A DNA stretch of 64,000 nucleotides. Origin: Lumbricus rubellus. Lineage: Eukaryota; Annelida; Clitellata; Crassiclitellata; Lumbricidae. Shown here piece by piece: positions 22,634-33,824 of this stretch. Numbering within the stretch: the stretch's first letter is position 1; each line of letters begins with the position of its first letter. The position numbers and the translations under genes are program-made. The DNA is taken from contig OX243825.1 in the NCBI GenBank assembly GCA_945859605.1, positions 17,731,048 to 17,795,047 of the forward strand. Direction: 5' to 3'. The notes under the pieces are model-generated. The model saw only the letters and a list, made by a program, of their open reading frames with translations, did not search any database and was not told where the DNA came from.

Positions 22634-25600
22634 TTATTTTTTATTGAAATGTGCCATAATTCCCCAGTGATCACTTGGAAATCTATGACAGTTCTGTAAT
22701 CGCTCAAGTCCGATCAACTCAAAGTAGACGGCTTTCAAACTGTCGTTTGGTCTGTAGTACAGTCTGTCAAAGCGGCATTTTGGCTTAAACTTCTTGTTCC
22801 ACTCCAAGTTGTCGTTGCGCTGTGTGTCCCACGTGAATTTAGCTTCAGGCCGGGAACCAGTGTCTTCCCAGACATCAGCAATGCCGTCTGTGTAGCTCTG
22901 TGATGCCAAGCTCTGAAACTTAGATCAGAAATCTTGTTTGAGAAATCAGGCATGCACAGTATATAACACCCTGACAGATCCCAATGCCAAAGAACACTGA
23001 CAAAATGCCTAGATTTAAAGACCAAATTGAAAAAGAACAAAAGATTAAAAACGCCTTTGAATCAAAATCACATTTCTATACATCATCCTTAACACCCATC
23101 CTGAATGAAATAGTTGCAAAATATTTAGACTACACAGTAGTTCGAACTCACTGTTATACGGAACAACAGTCCAGTGTCCAGCCACTACCAGTGCAAACAC
23201 ATATGTTTAATTTAACTCTACATCAAATTTTTGCTCTTATATTGTGACGGTGCATTTCGGTTTTTTTCTCCCCCTTCCTAAAATTTTATAAATCTGCTGA
23301 CAGATATATATCAAATTTATGGCCACTGTGGCGCAGTACTACTGACCAAATTGCATCTGACGTATGCACAATTAACAGATGTGTTGATTGCTGCCTGATG
23401 CATGTGTTTGGAGTATGTTCATTTGGAGCTGAGGTGTTCTCTGATTTCACCTAAAGCCTGATTATATTGACCTGAAATCCAAGAACTTCTGAAAAGTGGG
23501 GAGATGAAGACAAAAGCGGTGTTTGATGAAAGAATGCACCAATGACAGAGGCTATGAATGAGCAGACATTATAATATAGAACATTTCAAACAAGAAAAAA
23601 ACTTATTGACTACACCGGTTATAGAACATACTCATATAGTGTTGTGAGGCGGAAATCTTTCCCGGAAAGTTTCATATCTTTCCGGAAACTTTCGGAAACT
23701 TTCCGACGTATCTTTCCGGAAACTTTCCGAAAAATTTCCGATATTTTTCCATCAATACAATATTACTAAATAACAATTTATATCCATAAATATGCTTAAA
23801 CATCAGTCACTGTAAGCTATATTATTTAGTCATTGCTGATTTTTTCTATCAATTAAAACAACACTTATTGCTTACTGTTTAGTGTACACACCGACAATAC
23901 ATTTAAGAATTAATTGCAATCAGACTTCACTGTTATTATGAAGAAAATTTTTATGATTTGGTCACCTAACTCTTCTTATTTTTTTACTTCTGAAAATATG
24001 AAACAAAAACAGCAATTGATTCAGTACACTATAGACACCAAATGTTTTAATAAGTACTGCAACAGATTAATTCCTACATACAATTATTGTATGCTTGAAA
24101 TATGGTGTTATTGGCAATGCCATTGCAGTGTGAGACTAATCTATTTTCAAATCTGCTTTTCTTGGTAAGCAGCAAAGAATATGTTTTGGTCTAAATTTTC
24201 TATCTATGAGTTGTTGCCTTGAGTAAGCGGTGTACGGACTAAGGAAAAGCCTTTTTTATTATCTTATGTAACCTTATTTATTGTGCTGTCCATAATTATT
24301 TTCTTTAATTTATTACTTCTGAAATACCTTACATTCTTTCCTTACTTTCAAGGATTCAGCTAATTTACATCACCATTTAACTGTTGCAATATAATAGCAC
24401 AGTGAAAGAAATAGTTGAGCAGGTTCAAAGCAGCTGCCAAAATGTCAAATTGTCAGATATTCTGAAATGAAAGCATTTAATGGTCATTTTAATTCTTTAA
24501 GGTGAACATTTCCCACATTGCCAATAAAAGGAACTTTAAAAACTCAAATTTTCCTATGTTTTCTGATAGGAAAAATGTGACATTATGTGTTAGATGTATT
24601 TTTCGGTCTACGGAAACTTTCTGGAAAGTTTCCGGAAAGTTTCCGGAAACTTTCTGGAAAAATATCTTTCCGGAAAAGCTACATCACTATACTCATATTC
24701 ATGTACCGTGGGTTAATATTTTGACTTCCCATACCAATAGTGGTTAATTTCAGAGATTTGAATTAAAAGGGTTAAAACAGACAGACAGGTTAACAACGTG
24801 GGGCGCGGTGGTCTAGTGGTGGCGTCGTTGCCTTGGAGCCGGAAGGTCCGAAGTTCGAATCCACCTTGCCGCGTAAGGACCTTGGGCAAGTCCTTCACTC
24901 ACAATTGCTCAGCTCTTCGGCGTGAAACTCCGATGCAGTCAGTGTCCGCTCTGCATCGGGAGCGTCTCTGAGTAGAGAGAGCTTGAATGGGCGCTATAAC
25001 AAGTGCACATACAAACAAAAAACAAACAAACAGAGCTACCTCTTTGTCTCTCATGTTGAGATCTCCACCGAAAATTGCCGTCTTGTCTTTGCCAACTTCT
25101 TTTAACTCTTTGAGCGCTATCTTCAACTGCTTTACACGTTCTTCGGCATGGCTGGCAGTGCTCTCGAGATGCGAAGTCATTAGATGACAATCAATTCCCT
25201 TCACTTTGGCCTAACATAAGAAATACACAAAAACAACGTAAATTCAAAACATTCATACAAACATAATTTACAAAGAGCAAAGCAAAAGCTACTTGCAAAT
25301 ACTCAATCAGCTGAAGTGTTGAAGCCCTAACCTGTGCTGCCCAGATCATGGCCAATCATAATTTCTGCATGTTTCAGACCACATGTTAGACACTACTGTT
25401 CTTGTTCCTGGTAAAGTTATAATAGTTACGTTGAAGATATTCGTCTTCAAGCAAGCAGCGATGGTTTATTAGGTCACAAAAGAACTCTGTAATATATTCA
25501 TCTTGTAGAGTTCTTGGTCAACAGCTAATGCTATGTAACACCTGGTGACCGGTGAGTTTAGTGTATTCCTGCATAGCCATGTAGACAAAAGTCTAGCTTC

Positions 25601-28600
25601 CCGTAAATTGACTATCCTTCTGACAATCTTGCACTAGTCAGAGCTCTATCCATTTGTATAGCTTAGTAATTATAAAATGCAATGCTTTTTCAGCTGCTGG
25701 TCCTGTAATTCTGAATGGGTTCCCTGTGGATATGCACTTAATGCCTAGAACCATATTTTACTCTGACCTCAAGGCTGTTCTCTTTAGCCGGGGTTAGCTC
25801 TGGAGTGCTCACAAGTACATAGTTCTGAATGGGTATTATCCAGATCTCTGGAATGAATGAATAAATGAACGATTATCAATAAATAAATCATAAAGACCTC
25901 CTAGCAAAGTCTAAACAGGGACTAATATGCATCATATTCTCCTTCACCTATTGTTCTTAACAGCTACCAAACTTCATTGTGTACTTCTGAGCTTTGTAAG
26001 GAGGGCATCATAGCCACTTCATAGGGACTTTGGGCAAGTCCTTCCCTTGCAATTGCTCAGCGCTTTGGCGTGAAACTCCGATTCAGTGTCCGCGCTGTAG
26101 TTGGGAGCACTTCTGAGTAAAAATATCTTGAAAGGGCACTATATAACAAGTGCACACACAAACAATTATCAAATTACAATCGTATTGTAATGTATTGACT
26201 TACTTCAACGGTAAGTAACGTTCGCATCATGACACTCGATGTGAACGGTTGCACATGACTGCTCTCGACTGATGTCGTGTCATTACGGAGCATCATGGCA
26301 GTGAAATAGTCGCCAATGTCGCGTGCTTGACCACGTGCGTTGCCGACAATGATCTTGTAACGATCGCATGTGTGCGTTAAGACGTCAAGAGATTTGCTTA
26401 TGACTTCCTGGAGGAATACAACATCAGGATTCTCTCTGTAAATAAATGACAATAAAACAATTCAGTCAATATTTTGCAAGTTGGTGCAAAGATGATTTTG
26501 CTCAAGATAAATCAGATCAATATTTATGACAAATGGTGAAAGCATGCAGAATAAGAGTGCTTCATAAATGTGGGCATTAAATAATTATAGTTTTAAATTA
26601 TGATTTTGGCAACAACAAAAATAAGCTACTTTCCCAAATCCCAGTGCTATACAATGTTTGGTGGTAGTATTCCAATGTTTAACAACAAATGGCTACATAG
26701 GTTGTTGATGCCTACAGACTATGATGAATTGCAATTTCATCAGATTTCTCTCTCTTCTCTCATCATTGTTTCCAAGTCTGAAATCATTATCTGACATTTT
26801 GTTACCCAGTGCTATACAATAAATATCCAACAATGACTTCAATATACAGGGTGGCCCAAAAAAAGTGATAACACCTCGTATAATGTACTATAATTAGTTC
26901 AAATCTGTTTAGACTATATCCATAATAGCTGAAAAAGTTCACTACTTTACTTACTTAACTGTTTAGTCATATGACATCATTATTACGACAACTTCCGGTC
27001 GACATTTTTAATTTTTTATTTGCCAATCGTCAACTTCTGCGTGTTTTGAAGATATTTTAACCAAAATGACAAAAATCACAACAAAAGACTGTATTCTGAT
27101 TAAAAATTTGCGAATTGAGAAACATTGGAGTGCAAGGCAAATGAAAAATGAGTTTCCACACAACTGGTCAGCCGGGTTATTAAATAAATTGATGATGACG
27201 GTACAACAGAACGTAAACGCGGAAGTGGTCGGCCAAAGTCTGCTAGAACACGACAGAACATTGAGCGGGTGAGTGAGCTGATCTGCAGTCAAGAAGATGA
27301 TCCTCACAGTCACAAAAATATGTGGGAAATTCAATGAGACACGGGTATATCACGGACGTCGGTGCAACGTAGGCTATTGTAAGGCAATATTTACAGCTGA
27401 AAACGAACAAGCGTGTGATAGGGCAGACACTCAACGAAAATTGCAAATTGAAACTTTCTCAACGCAGTCAGCAGCTACTTGAACGGTTTCCTAATGACAG
27501 AAGTGTACGAGCCATCTGGTTTACACACACCAAGATATTCACCTTTGCCACGCCAGTTAATTCTCAACATGGTCCATGATGGTCGTATTTATTCAGTTGA
27601 ATCAAAGAAAAGACAATTAAGTACCAGAAAGGAGACGTACGAGAACGTGAACTTTTCAGCTGGGGTATCATGGTATCAGTTGGTGTTTCTCGCTTGCAAA
27701 AAGTTGTTGAGAAGCAAGGGGGACATACTGAACATGTTTTATGAGTAGCGCAATTACTACTTGGCATATGACAGTAAATTACAGCACGTTATATTGATTC
27801 AATTATATTAAATGACCCTTTGCTACGATGTGTTATCACTTTTTTTGGGCCACCCTGTATATACTTACGTCAAGATAGTTTTGCAGACTCCTTTAGTTCG
27901 AGTGATTACATTGTTCTGATCCAGGCCGTCAATGTTCCAGGATAACACTCGAATACGATGCGGTTCTTTGTCGACAAATGCAGCAGGAACATCTACTGTC
28001 GGTGGAGTACTGCTGCCGCTGCTGCTGGTAATGCTACTGGGCAAGGCTGGTACGGAGGTTGGGACAAGGCCCGAGCTCATGCTGTCTGAATCATTGAAAT
28101 AGGCAGCTAGAGCACGCTACAACCAAATCAAATAGCAAAGCACATAATTGCAGTACTATCAAAAATTATGTCGTATGGTGCTAAACTGTTTTGTCCATAA
28201 ATATTGCTAACTAACTGTGAAATACTTGGTGTCCTACCTAGAATCATACATGGCCCTTTGTAATGGTAGGCTTAATTTACCATAAGCCTGTCCTGTTGTT
28301 CGATTTCAGATCAGTCCAATATACTTCTGATATATCCTTTTCTTGATCATCATATTCACTCAATCATTCCGAGAATTTATATAGCGCCCCTTCAAGAGAT
28401 CTACTCAGAGGCGCTCCCAGCCCAATCACAGCTAAAAAGTGAGATTTGAGTGACTTAGGTGTAATATTCATAATTATCACATGAATTTAAGGTTGCCTTG
28501 TTCAAGTTGCTACCGTTACGAAGAAATACACTTGCCCAATCAAAAAAACGCATGCAACACTACCACTGCCCAATGAAGTTTGAAATAATTAGCTACAATT

Positions 28601-28797
28601 TCTGCAAATGGCTAGACCATCCACAAGAAACTTGACAACTTGAGTACCTCGAGATTCCAATCCCTGTCTTGCAGCAAAAACATGGCCAGCGCTGTGTCAG
28701 TGCACGTAATGGCAGCAAACTCTTTACAGCGCCTGTCACATTCGGCTGCAGACGGCAACTTGGATTCGTCAACATCTTGCTCATCTGAATCGCTCAT
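22634..28797 (-). CDS. TDP2: Tyrosyl-DNA phosphodiesterase 2 (TDP2), complete, five exons
   Basis: Removes covalent 5'-phosphotyrosyl topoisomerase 2 adducts from DNA ends. Exons: 28797-28648, 28116-27869, 26435-26204, 25210-25040 and 22912-22634. The sum is 1080 nt, 359 aa, with consistent phases. Residues 1-65 form a UBA-like N-terminus (CKEFAAITCTDTALAMFLLQ ... LEVL-type helix continuing as RALAAYF). A Ser/Pro/Thr-rich linker leads to the Mg-dependent exonuclease/endonuclease/phosphatase domain. All signature motifs are present: SWNIDGLD (about 109-116), VVFLQEVI, TSHLEST, GGDLNMRDKEV, FTWDTQ, RFDRLYY and FPSDHWGI near the C-terminus. Length matches the human enzyme (362 aa). ATG 28797 begins MSDSDEQDVDES; an in-frame ATG at 28875 would add 26 residues. 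AATAAA overlaps the last codons. The intron after exon 2 carries a dead mariner and the intron after exon 4 a SINE, each a few bases after the donor. Confidence 0.96.
23637..24689. mobile_element. Non-autonomous hAT element B (TTTCCGGAAA arrays)
   Basis: Ends TAGTGTTGTGAGGC (left) and, inverted, TAGTGATGTAGC (right). A perfect 8-bp target duplication TACTCATA lies at 23629-23636 and 24690-24697. Both ends carry arrays of the palindrome TTTCCGGAAA. The 0.9-kb interior is AT-rich with no transposase. In TDP2 intron 4. Confidence 0.85.
24800..25033 (+). mobile_element. tRNA-headed SINE, full length, beside a TDP2 splice donor
   Basis: Box A (GGTCTAGTGGTGGCG), box B (AGTTCGAATCC), then the usual body and tail ending (CAAA)n. 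The tail stops about 6 bp short of the donor of the TDP2 exon ending at 25040. Antisense to TDP2. Confidence 0.85.
25690..25860 (+). mobile_element. Degenerate L2/CR1-like LINE 3' fragment
   Basis: The translation keeps a scaffold typical of the ORF2 C-terminus (AAGPVILNGFPVDMH ... FYSDLKAVLFSRG), followed by remnants of a LINE tail and an ATAAATAAAT-like end. In TDP2 intron 3. Confidence 0.5.
26023..26164 (+). mobile_element. SINE, headless 3' part
   Basis: GACTTTGGGCAAGTCCTTCCC, CAGTGTCCGC, GGGAGCACTTCTGAGTA, CTTGAAAGGGCACTATATAAC and a CAAACAA end, without the tRNA head. It ends about 40 bp past the donor of the TDP2 exon ending at 26204. Confidence 0.75.
26847..27857 (+). mobile_element. 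Decayed mariner/Tc1-type transposon
   Basis: 1011 bp with near-identical inverted ends of about 28 bp (CAGGGTGGCCCAAAAAAAG ... ) and TA target copies at both sides. The interior encodes pieces of a transposase: an N-terminal helix-turn-helix stretch at 27066-27272 (KDCILIKNLRIEKHWSARQM) and later fragments to about 27748, broken by frameshifts, stops and probably a deletion. No intact D,D-D/E domain. Inserted in TDP2 intron 2, 10 bases after the donor GTAAGT. Confidence 0.9.
28377..28424 (-). mobile_element. Short SINE/LINE tail fragment
   Basis: TATAGCGCCCCTTCAAG and CAGAGGCGCTCCC, the reverse complement of the shared tail. In TDP2 intron 1. Confidence 0.6.
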
Positions 28798-29074
28798 TTT
28801 CCTAACTACAAAATGCCGACTACATGCACTTGCCAAATAGTTACGAATTATTCGAGGAAATCGTAAAATCATCAACCGACAGAAAACCCGCGATAAGCGG
28901 AGGGCAGAGATTTAGACTACATATCACGATGACAGAAGAGGTTACACAAATCTTTTGCGTCATCTCGTACATCTCCTCGTATAAAAAAATATAACACCCA
29001 AAGTAACTAGACCGCGACCACACGACTTTGATTTACCAATTAAAGACAAATGGAATTTATCATCCCAAGTGTTT
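28798..29074. promoter_or_regulatory. TDP2 5' flank
   Basis: Sequence upstream of the chosen TDP2 ATG, including an in-frame upstream ATG at 28875-28873. No specific promoter element can be named. Confidence 0.4.
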
Positions 29075-29420
29075 ATGCCATCACGCGTACTAGTTCTCTA
29101 CGTTTTATAACTATTGATATGTATTCATATGTAAATATCATTGAACATACATCTGTTGATAAAACTATTTTTAGACTTGATCTCGTAGTTCCACGGGCAA
29201 GGACTACCATGGCCCAACAAAGCACCTTTGCCATTGTAGGCCCTTCTACGTGGAATGACCTCCCTCACACTATCCGTAGTACGGTAAGGTCACATTGAGG
29301 GTGTCATCTAATCCCTTTGCTGCTTGGCCCTTGGGCTGTCCTACTGAGAGCACTTCTTAATGGCTAGTACTGTAAGAGGCGCGTCATAAATGCTAATATT
29401 CAATACAATGCAAAATTTAA
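29075..29420 (+). mobile_element. L2/CR1-like LINE 3' end
   Basis: The translated end of ORF2 is recognisable (LVVPRARTTMAQQSTFAIVG, PSTWNDLPHTIRS). A tail follows with GAGAGCACTTCTTAATGGCTA, GAGGCGCGTCATAAATG and AATACAATGC. 5'-truncated. Confidence 0.75.
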
Positions 29421-29937
29421 TCAAAGTGCAAATATGATGTTTTACTTCGATAGTTTTTCCTATGAATGGCTAAAGTACAAGGTAGCTTCCTTTTCAATAA
29501 TTGAAACCCTGGAAAGGGGCTTCTGATTGTTATACGACTATTGTCAAACTGAAATTTCGGCATTGAATTTCAAAACTGTGAGCGAAGCAAATGCTACGAG
29601 TTTAAACCCAGGCTCGAGACCATGATGACAAATGCATGAAGGCAGGCAATGCTAAGCATCCTTTAGACAGCAACTGGACAATCATCTACAGTGTGACTTT
29701 CTACACCCATCCACCAAAGACAACAATATTTTAGCATTCGAACAACTAAGTTTAAAAGACAGTCATTGTTACTATCGGAACAAAAAAGCTGTAAACTAGT
29801 CTACATTATTACAGCCAAGGCCTGACATTTTGTACACAAAAAGTCATATTGTATTGTACAGTGCAGTGTGTTTGCAGGCGGTTCAAAAAAGCACATACTT
29901 ACTTACTTATATTGTATCAACACACTGATAAAGCACC

Positions 29938-29990
29938 TCTAATTGTGTTAAGTTGTGAATCATCCAGTGCACAAGGCCATGAGAGAAGAA
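29938..29990 (-). mobile_element. Short LINE fragment
   Basis: The reverse complement of CTTCTCTCATGGCCTTGTGC, the same stretch found in the plus-strand copy at 30895-31010. Confidence 0.45.
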
Positions 29991-30068
29991 ATAGGTTAAA
30001 GAAATACAAGACTATGTGGAAAGCCAAGCTGAGAAATCAAGAAAAATAAAAATGAAAACAATGGAGTT

Positions 30069-30692
30069 CAGTGTTGTGCACGAGACCGAAAATCCAAGAC
30101 CAAGACCAAGACCGAGTGGTCCAAGACCAAGACCAAGACCAAGACTGGGTGGTCCAAGACCAAGACCAAGACCGGGTGGTCCAAGACCGAGACCAAGACC
30201 GAGTGGTCCAAGACCAAGACCAAGACCAAGACTGGGTGGTCCAAGACCGAGACCAAGACCGGGTGGTCCAAGACCGAGACCAGGACCGCAATTTTCTGGT
30301 CTCGAGACCTTCTCGAGACCAAGACCACGTCTCAAAACCACACCACTGAGGTCCAAATCCCTGCTCCTCAATGTTTGCAAAACTACAAAATGCCACATCG
30401 AACAATTGCATGGATGTAATTACTTACTAAGGCACTAGGATAACTGAGCATTCACGTTTTCTTGTCTCTTTTGATGCGACCAAGAGGTCCAAGACCAAGA
30501 CCAAGACCGGACCTTCAAGACCAAGACCAGACCAAGACCGGACCATCAAGACCGAGACCAAGACCGGACCTTCAAGACCAAGACCAAGACCAAGACCGGG
30601 TGGTCCAAGACCAAGACCAAGACCAAGACCGCAATTTTCTGGTCTCGAGACCGTCTCGAGACCAAGACCACGGTCTCGAGACCACATCACTG
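30069..30692. mobile_element. Non-autonomous hAT element C (GACCAA/GGTCTCGAGACC arrays)
   Basis: Ends CAGTGTTGTGCACGAGACCG and, inverted on the right, CAGTGATGTGGTCTCGAGAC, with a perfect 8-bp duplication ATGGAGTT at 30061-30068 and 30693-30700. It contains two arrays of GACCAA/GACCGA words (about 30097-30300 and 30480-30650), each closing with the palindrome GGTCTCGAGACC. Long overlapping ORFs here are an artefact of the six-base repeat. Confidence 0.85.
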
Positions 30693-30894
30693 ATGGAGTT
30701 ACAGAAACCTGGTGAAACTGACCAAAACAAAGGTCAATGCAGGCCTAACAAATCTTAAGAGACATTCACAACTTCCAAGTAATAAGTGTCCTGATCGATG
30801 TGCCTCCTTTGCCCAATCAGTTTATGTCAGTGTTTTATCAGAAACATTGCCAGATGACAAAAAAAACAAATTAACGATCTAACACACACACAAA

Positions 30895-31010
30895 ATTTCT
30901 TTCCTCAAAACTTATTTCTTCTCTCATGGCCTTGCGCACTGGGAGCGCCTCTGAACGGTTCACACTAGTAGAGGCGCTTTATAAATGTTTGAATACAATA
31001 CAATACAAAT
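30895..31010 (+). mobile_element. LINE 3' end with GCGCTTTATAAATG tail
   Basis: CTTATTTCTTCTCTCATGGCC encodes the end of ORF2. GGGAGCGCCTCTGAACGG, TAGAGGCGCTTTATAAATG and (AATAC)n follow. Confidence 0.65.
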
Positions 31011-31457
31011 AGTGCACCATGCAGGATTGCTTCTCGCTACCCTGCCATATACGTCCACTCAATCTTCCATTTGGCTGATGGCGTTGGTAAATTGAACAGT
31101 AAGATTGATAGGCACCTTGCATGGCTGGCAAGAGTAAAATTCAACTCCTGTAACAACTTGTCATCATCCGCTCATTACTGATTGTAATCACACTGCATGT
31201 TGTGTCGGTTTGAAATTAAAACGAAGACTATTAACACTTGATTGTCCATCAATACTATATTGCAATATTAGAGATTACATTTTTACAAGCTGTTATTACC
31301 CACATAAAAGACTGACAAGCAAGTGAGTGCCTCTCCTAAACCACATCTTGCATAAATTTATACAAGTGCATGAGAATAATTCGTAAACGCAATGCATCGC
31401 TGAAATTATAACATGGTTTATTTCATTTATATAAATGTTAGAAAGCTGAGTAATTAT

Positions 31458-31670
31458 TCAGTCTTTAATCTCTCTGCCACTGAATTGATTGTCTCTCTTT
31501 TTAAGAAGGGTATTAACTTCCTCCTCCGTACGATGCATTCGCTTAGATTTTGAATAATTCCTTCCACCAAGCATATACAAGCCGACAACACTAGTAGCTA
31601 AAACAATAGCTACCACTCTTTTATATGAATATACCATCGTTATAGGTACAACGTGATTATGCAACAGCAA
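31458..31670 (-). CDS. Predicted single-span membrane microprotein, unrecognised
   Basis: Seventy codons from the first ATG. A second ATG at 31637 gives MVYSYKRVVAIVLATSVVGL and 59 aa. One hydrophobic helix (VVAIVLATSVVGLYML) is followed by a basic, then charged, coil-like tail (NYSKSKRMHRTEEEVNTLLK). The layout, a short N-terminus, one span and a charged tail, is that of many mitochondrial-membrane or ER microproteins. I do not recognise the family. It lies about 280 bp downstream of the PIGBOS1-like ORF on the same strand; it may be a separate gene or share a transcript. Coding status is inferred only from composition and the clean ORF. Confidence 0.5.
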   Translation of the reverse strand: MLLHNHVVPITMVYSYKRVVAIVLATSVVGLYMLGGRNYSKSKRMHRTEEEVNTLLKKRDNQFSGREIKD

Positions 31671-31947
31671 GTATAATGCGACCGACTGACGAATTCGCTA
31701 TAATATTATGTCGATTTACAAGCAAATGTGCTACAAGTTGACAACAGTGTACAATGGAAACCGAAACGCTGCGGTCAGTCCTTCACAATAATGTTTGAGC
31801 GATAATAGAGCGTATCCTCCAGATGTCCTCCGTTTAGTTCTGGTTTCCGAAAAGTTCGCAGAAAGATGAACAAAGCACGTTATACCATCTCACATGGTCA
31901 AATTCGAATCCAAGAAGTGTGGCAGTTATTGTAATAAAATGATACGA

Positions 31948-32103
31948 CTACGGTGAAGTTTCTGTCGCCTCTGCTGGAGTAGGTAGTGGATCCGCGGGTT
32001 TGAAAACGGGTCTCCAAACGTAAACACCAGATATTACGCCGACTACAGTTGCAAGTATAACCTGATGTCTAGGAAGTCTCTTTTTCATTAAGAATTTCCA
32101 CAT
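31948..32103 (-). CDS. PIGBOS1-like mitochondrial microprotein
   Basis: A 51-codon ORF. After a basic N-terminus (MWKFLMKKRLPRHQ) a hydrophobic helix reads VILATVVGVISGVYVWRPVF, then a Pro/Ala/Glu-rich tail ends in TETSP. From memory, vertebrate PIGBOS1 (54 aa, mitochondrial outer membrane, implicated in ER stress signalling) has the same arrangement of a short N-terminus and a helix of the form ATVLGIAGGVYIFQPVF. The match spans the helix and the PVF that follows; the tails differ. Alternative start at Met6. It lies between repeats with no other gene on this stretch, so its transcription is unproven. Confidence 0.65.
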   Translation of the reverse strand: MWKFLMKKRLPRHQVILATVVGVISGVYVWRPVFKPADPLPTPAEATETSP

Positions 32104-32354
32104 CTCCACGAGTCACTTTAAATAGTTTTACGTCTGCAATTATTATTATCAGCTTTAAAGGTGCGTGCCAAGGGCAAAAAACTTATATTGAAGGCCCTGA
32201 TAACGCTAACATAGCAACCACCAGTTTTCTAAAAAATAGTCGAAGTAGCCAGAAATCAAGACAAAACTAGGCTGATTGGCAACTCATATCGCATTTTTTA
32301 TTTTACGTGGCTCGTTTCTTTCTTTTGTACTACAACCATAATAATGGCTACCAC

Positions 32355-32502
32355 CATAGGCGCAACCACCCTATGGGACCCACGGGACGCGTCCCCCCAA
32401 CTTTTGAGTGGTCCCCTAACTCTATTAGTATGGTCCCCCCCAACTTTTAGGACGTGATTCATTATGGTCCCCTCCAACTTTTAGGACGTGATTGCGCCTA
32501 TG
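32355..32502. mobile_element. Non-autonomous hAT element D, 148 bp
   Basis: Inverted ends CATAGGCGCAACCA and TGATTGCGCCTATG. Perfect 8-bp duplication GCTACCAC at 32347-32354 and 32503-32510. Internal repeats of GGTCCCC and CAACTTTTAGGACGTGATT. Confidence 0.85.
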
Positions 32503-32510
32503 GCTACCAC

Positions 32511-33824
32511 GCTTTAAACACTATCAGCACAGACGAGAGATTGCTTCCTGCTAACGAGACCCCAATCACTGGTAGATAGTTGTATGGTCTCGAGACAGGG
32601 TCTTGGTCTTGACACGTTTCAAGACCGGTATATTGATGTCTCGGTCTCAAGGTCACTGTCTCGACTTTTTCTAAACTGTTCTCGCGCAAATTACTGTCCT
32701 TAGTCCCGACATTCTGCGCTATAAAAATTGGCGTGTGCAGTTGTGGTAGATAAAAAGCCAAGTACCACGTATATAAACGGTTCTTGATTGAGAGCTAGTT
32801 AAATAGGTATATAATAGACTGTGGTGTTTATCAGTTGCTTTTATTGTTTATTCCGCAATGTGCTCTGCCATGTGGTATAAATACCGAAACCATTAGTTTT
32901 GATTCACTACTGTCTCGGACCTTATGTCTCTGAGCCCATTGTCTGGGTCTTGGAACCCATTGTGTCTAAGTTTACTGTCTGCATAAAAGTCTGACCCCAT
33001 TTAAAAATAACTTACCCTCTAAAAGTCAGATATGACGTTTATAAATTAATTAGAAGATAAGTTCAAAACAATTAGTGGTCAGATCTCAACTCAATATCAT
33101 AATGCAAGGCCTTGTGGAGCGGCCATTCCAGTCCTATTAAATGAAAAGTGTAATCAGTTTGTCAGGTCTCACTCCCTCATTACACCTAGTAGAGTGTCAT
33201 ATAAATGCTTCTTCATGTATAGTTGTATACAATAAAAAATTCAGTAAATATTTTACGCACGTGGTTTCACAGGAAATATTTAGTAATAATTATATTATAT
33301 GAATACTGGTAGTCTGTTCTGCCTTTGACCCTGTTAGAAACACACTTGTACTACTGGTATGTAAGAGTACTGCATGAAAGCTCATAAATTATCAGATAAC
33401 ATCAGTTAAATTGTTTTACAAATTGAGAACTTTGAAATAGAACCTCTAAAACAGTACTGTTGAAATTCCAAATCCTGACCTGCCTAGCCAAATATTTCAC
33501 AACAGTGCAGTAATTTTGATGTACACAACAGAAAGAACATTATGCAATATTAGGAGATTCGATTTCTACACTGTTCACAACTGCAATTTTCAGATGCTAA
33601 CATACCAAAATGGGGAGCATAAAATTTCTGACCAAAATGCTTGTAAAAACAGACACCAACCAGACAAATGCAAAACACTTGCATTAAAGAACTCGTATTC
33701 TCCGTAAAATTTTTTCTCACAACACACAGTCCAAGAAAACAAGCAACTGCACACACAAAATCACAACATATATACATCAACGGTAGCCACATTCAACAGA
33801 CTTGTTCCTCGAACATTCCACCAG
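32511..33824. other. Gene-empty spacer upstream of the microproteins, downstream of KIFBP
   Basis: AT-rich. 32580-32680 holds decayed GGTCTCGAGAC / GACCAAGACC words like those of hAT element C. The last part before 33825 is presumably the KIFBP 3' UTR. No other gene seen. Confidence 0.5.

Noticed and set aside
30012..30758. Long overlapping ORFs on both strands rich in Pro-Arg, Gly-Leu or Asp-Gln
   Set aside because: They arise from the six-base GACCAA/GACCGA arrays inside a hAT element, which leave several frames open at once.
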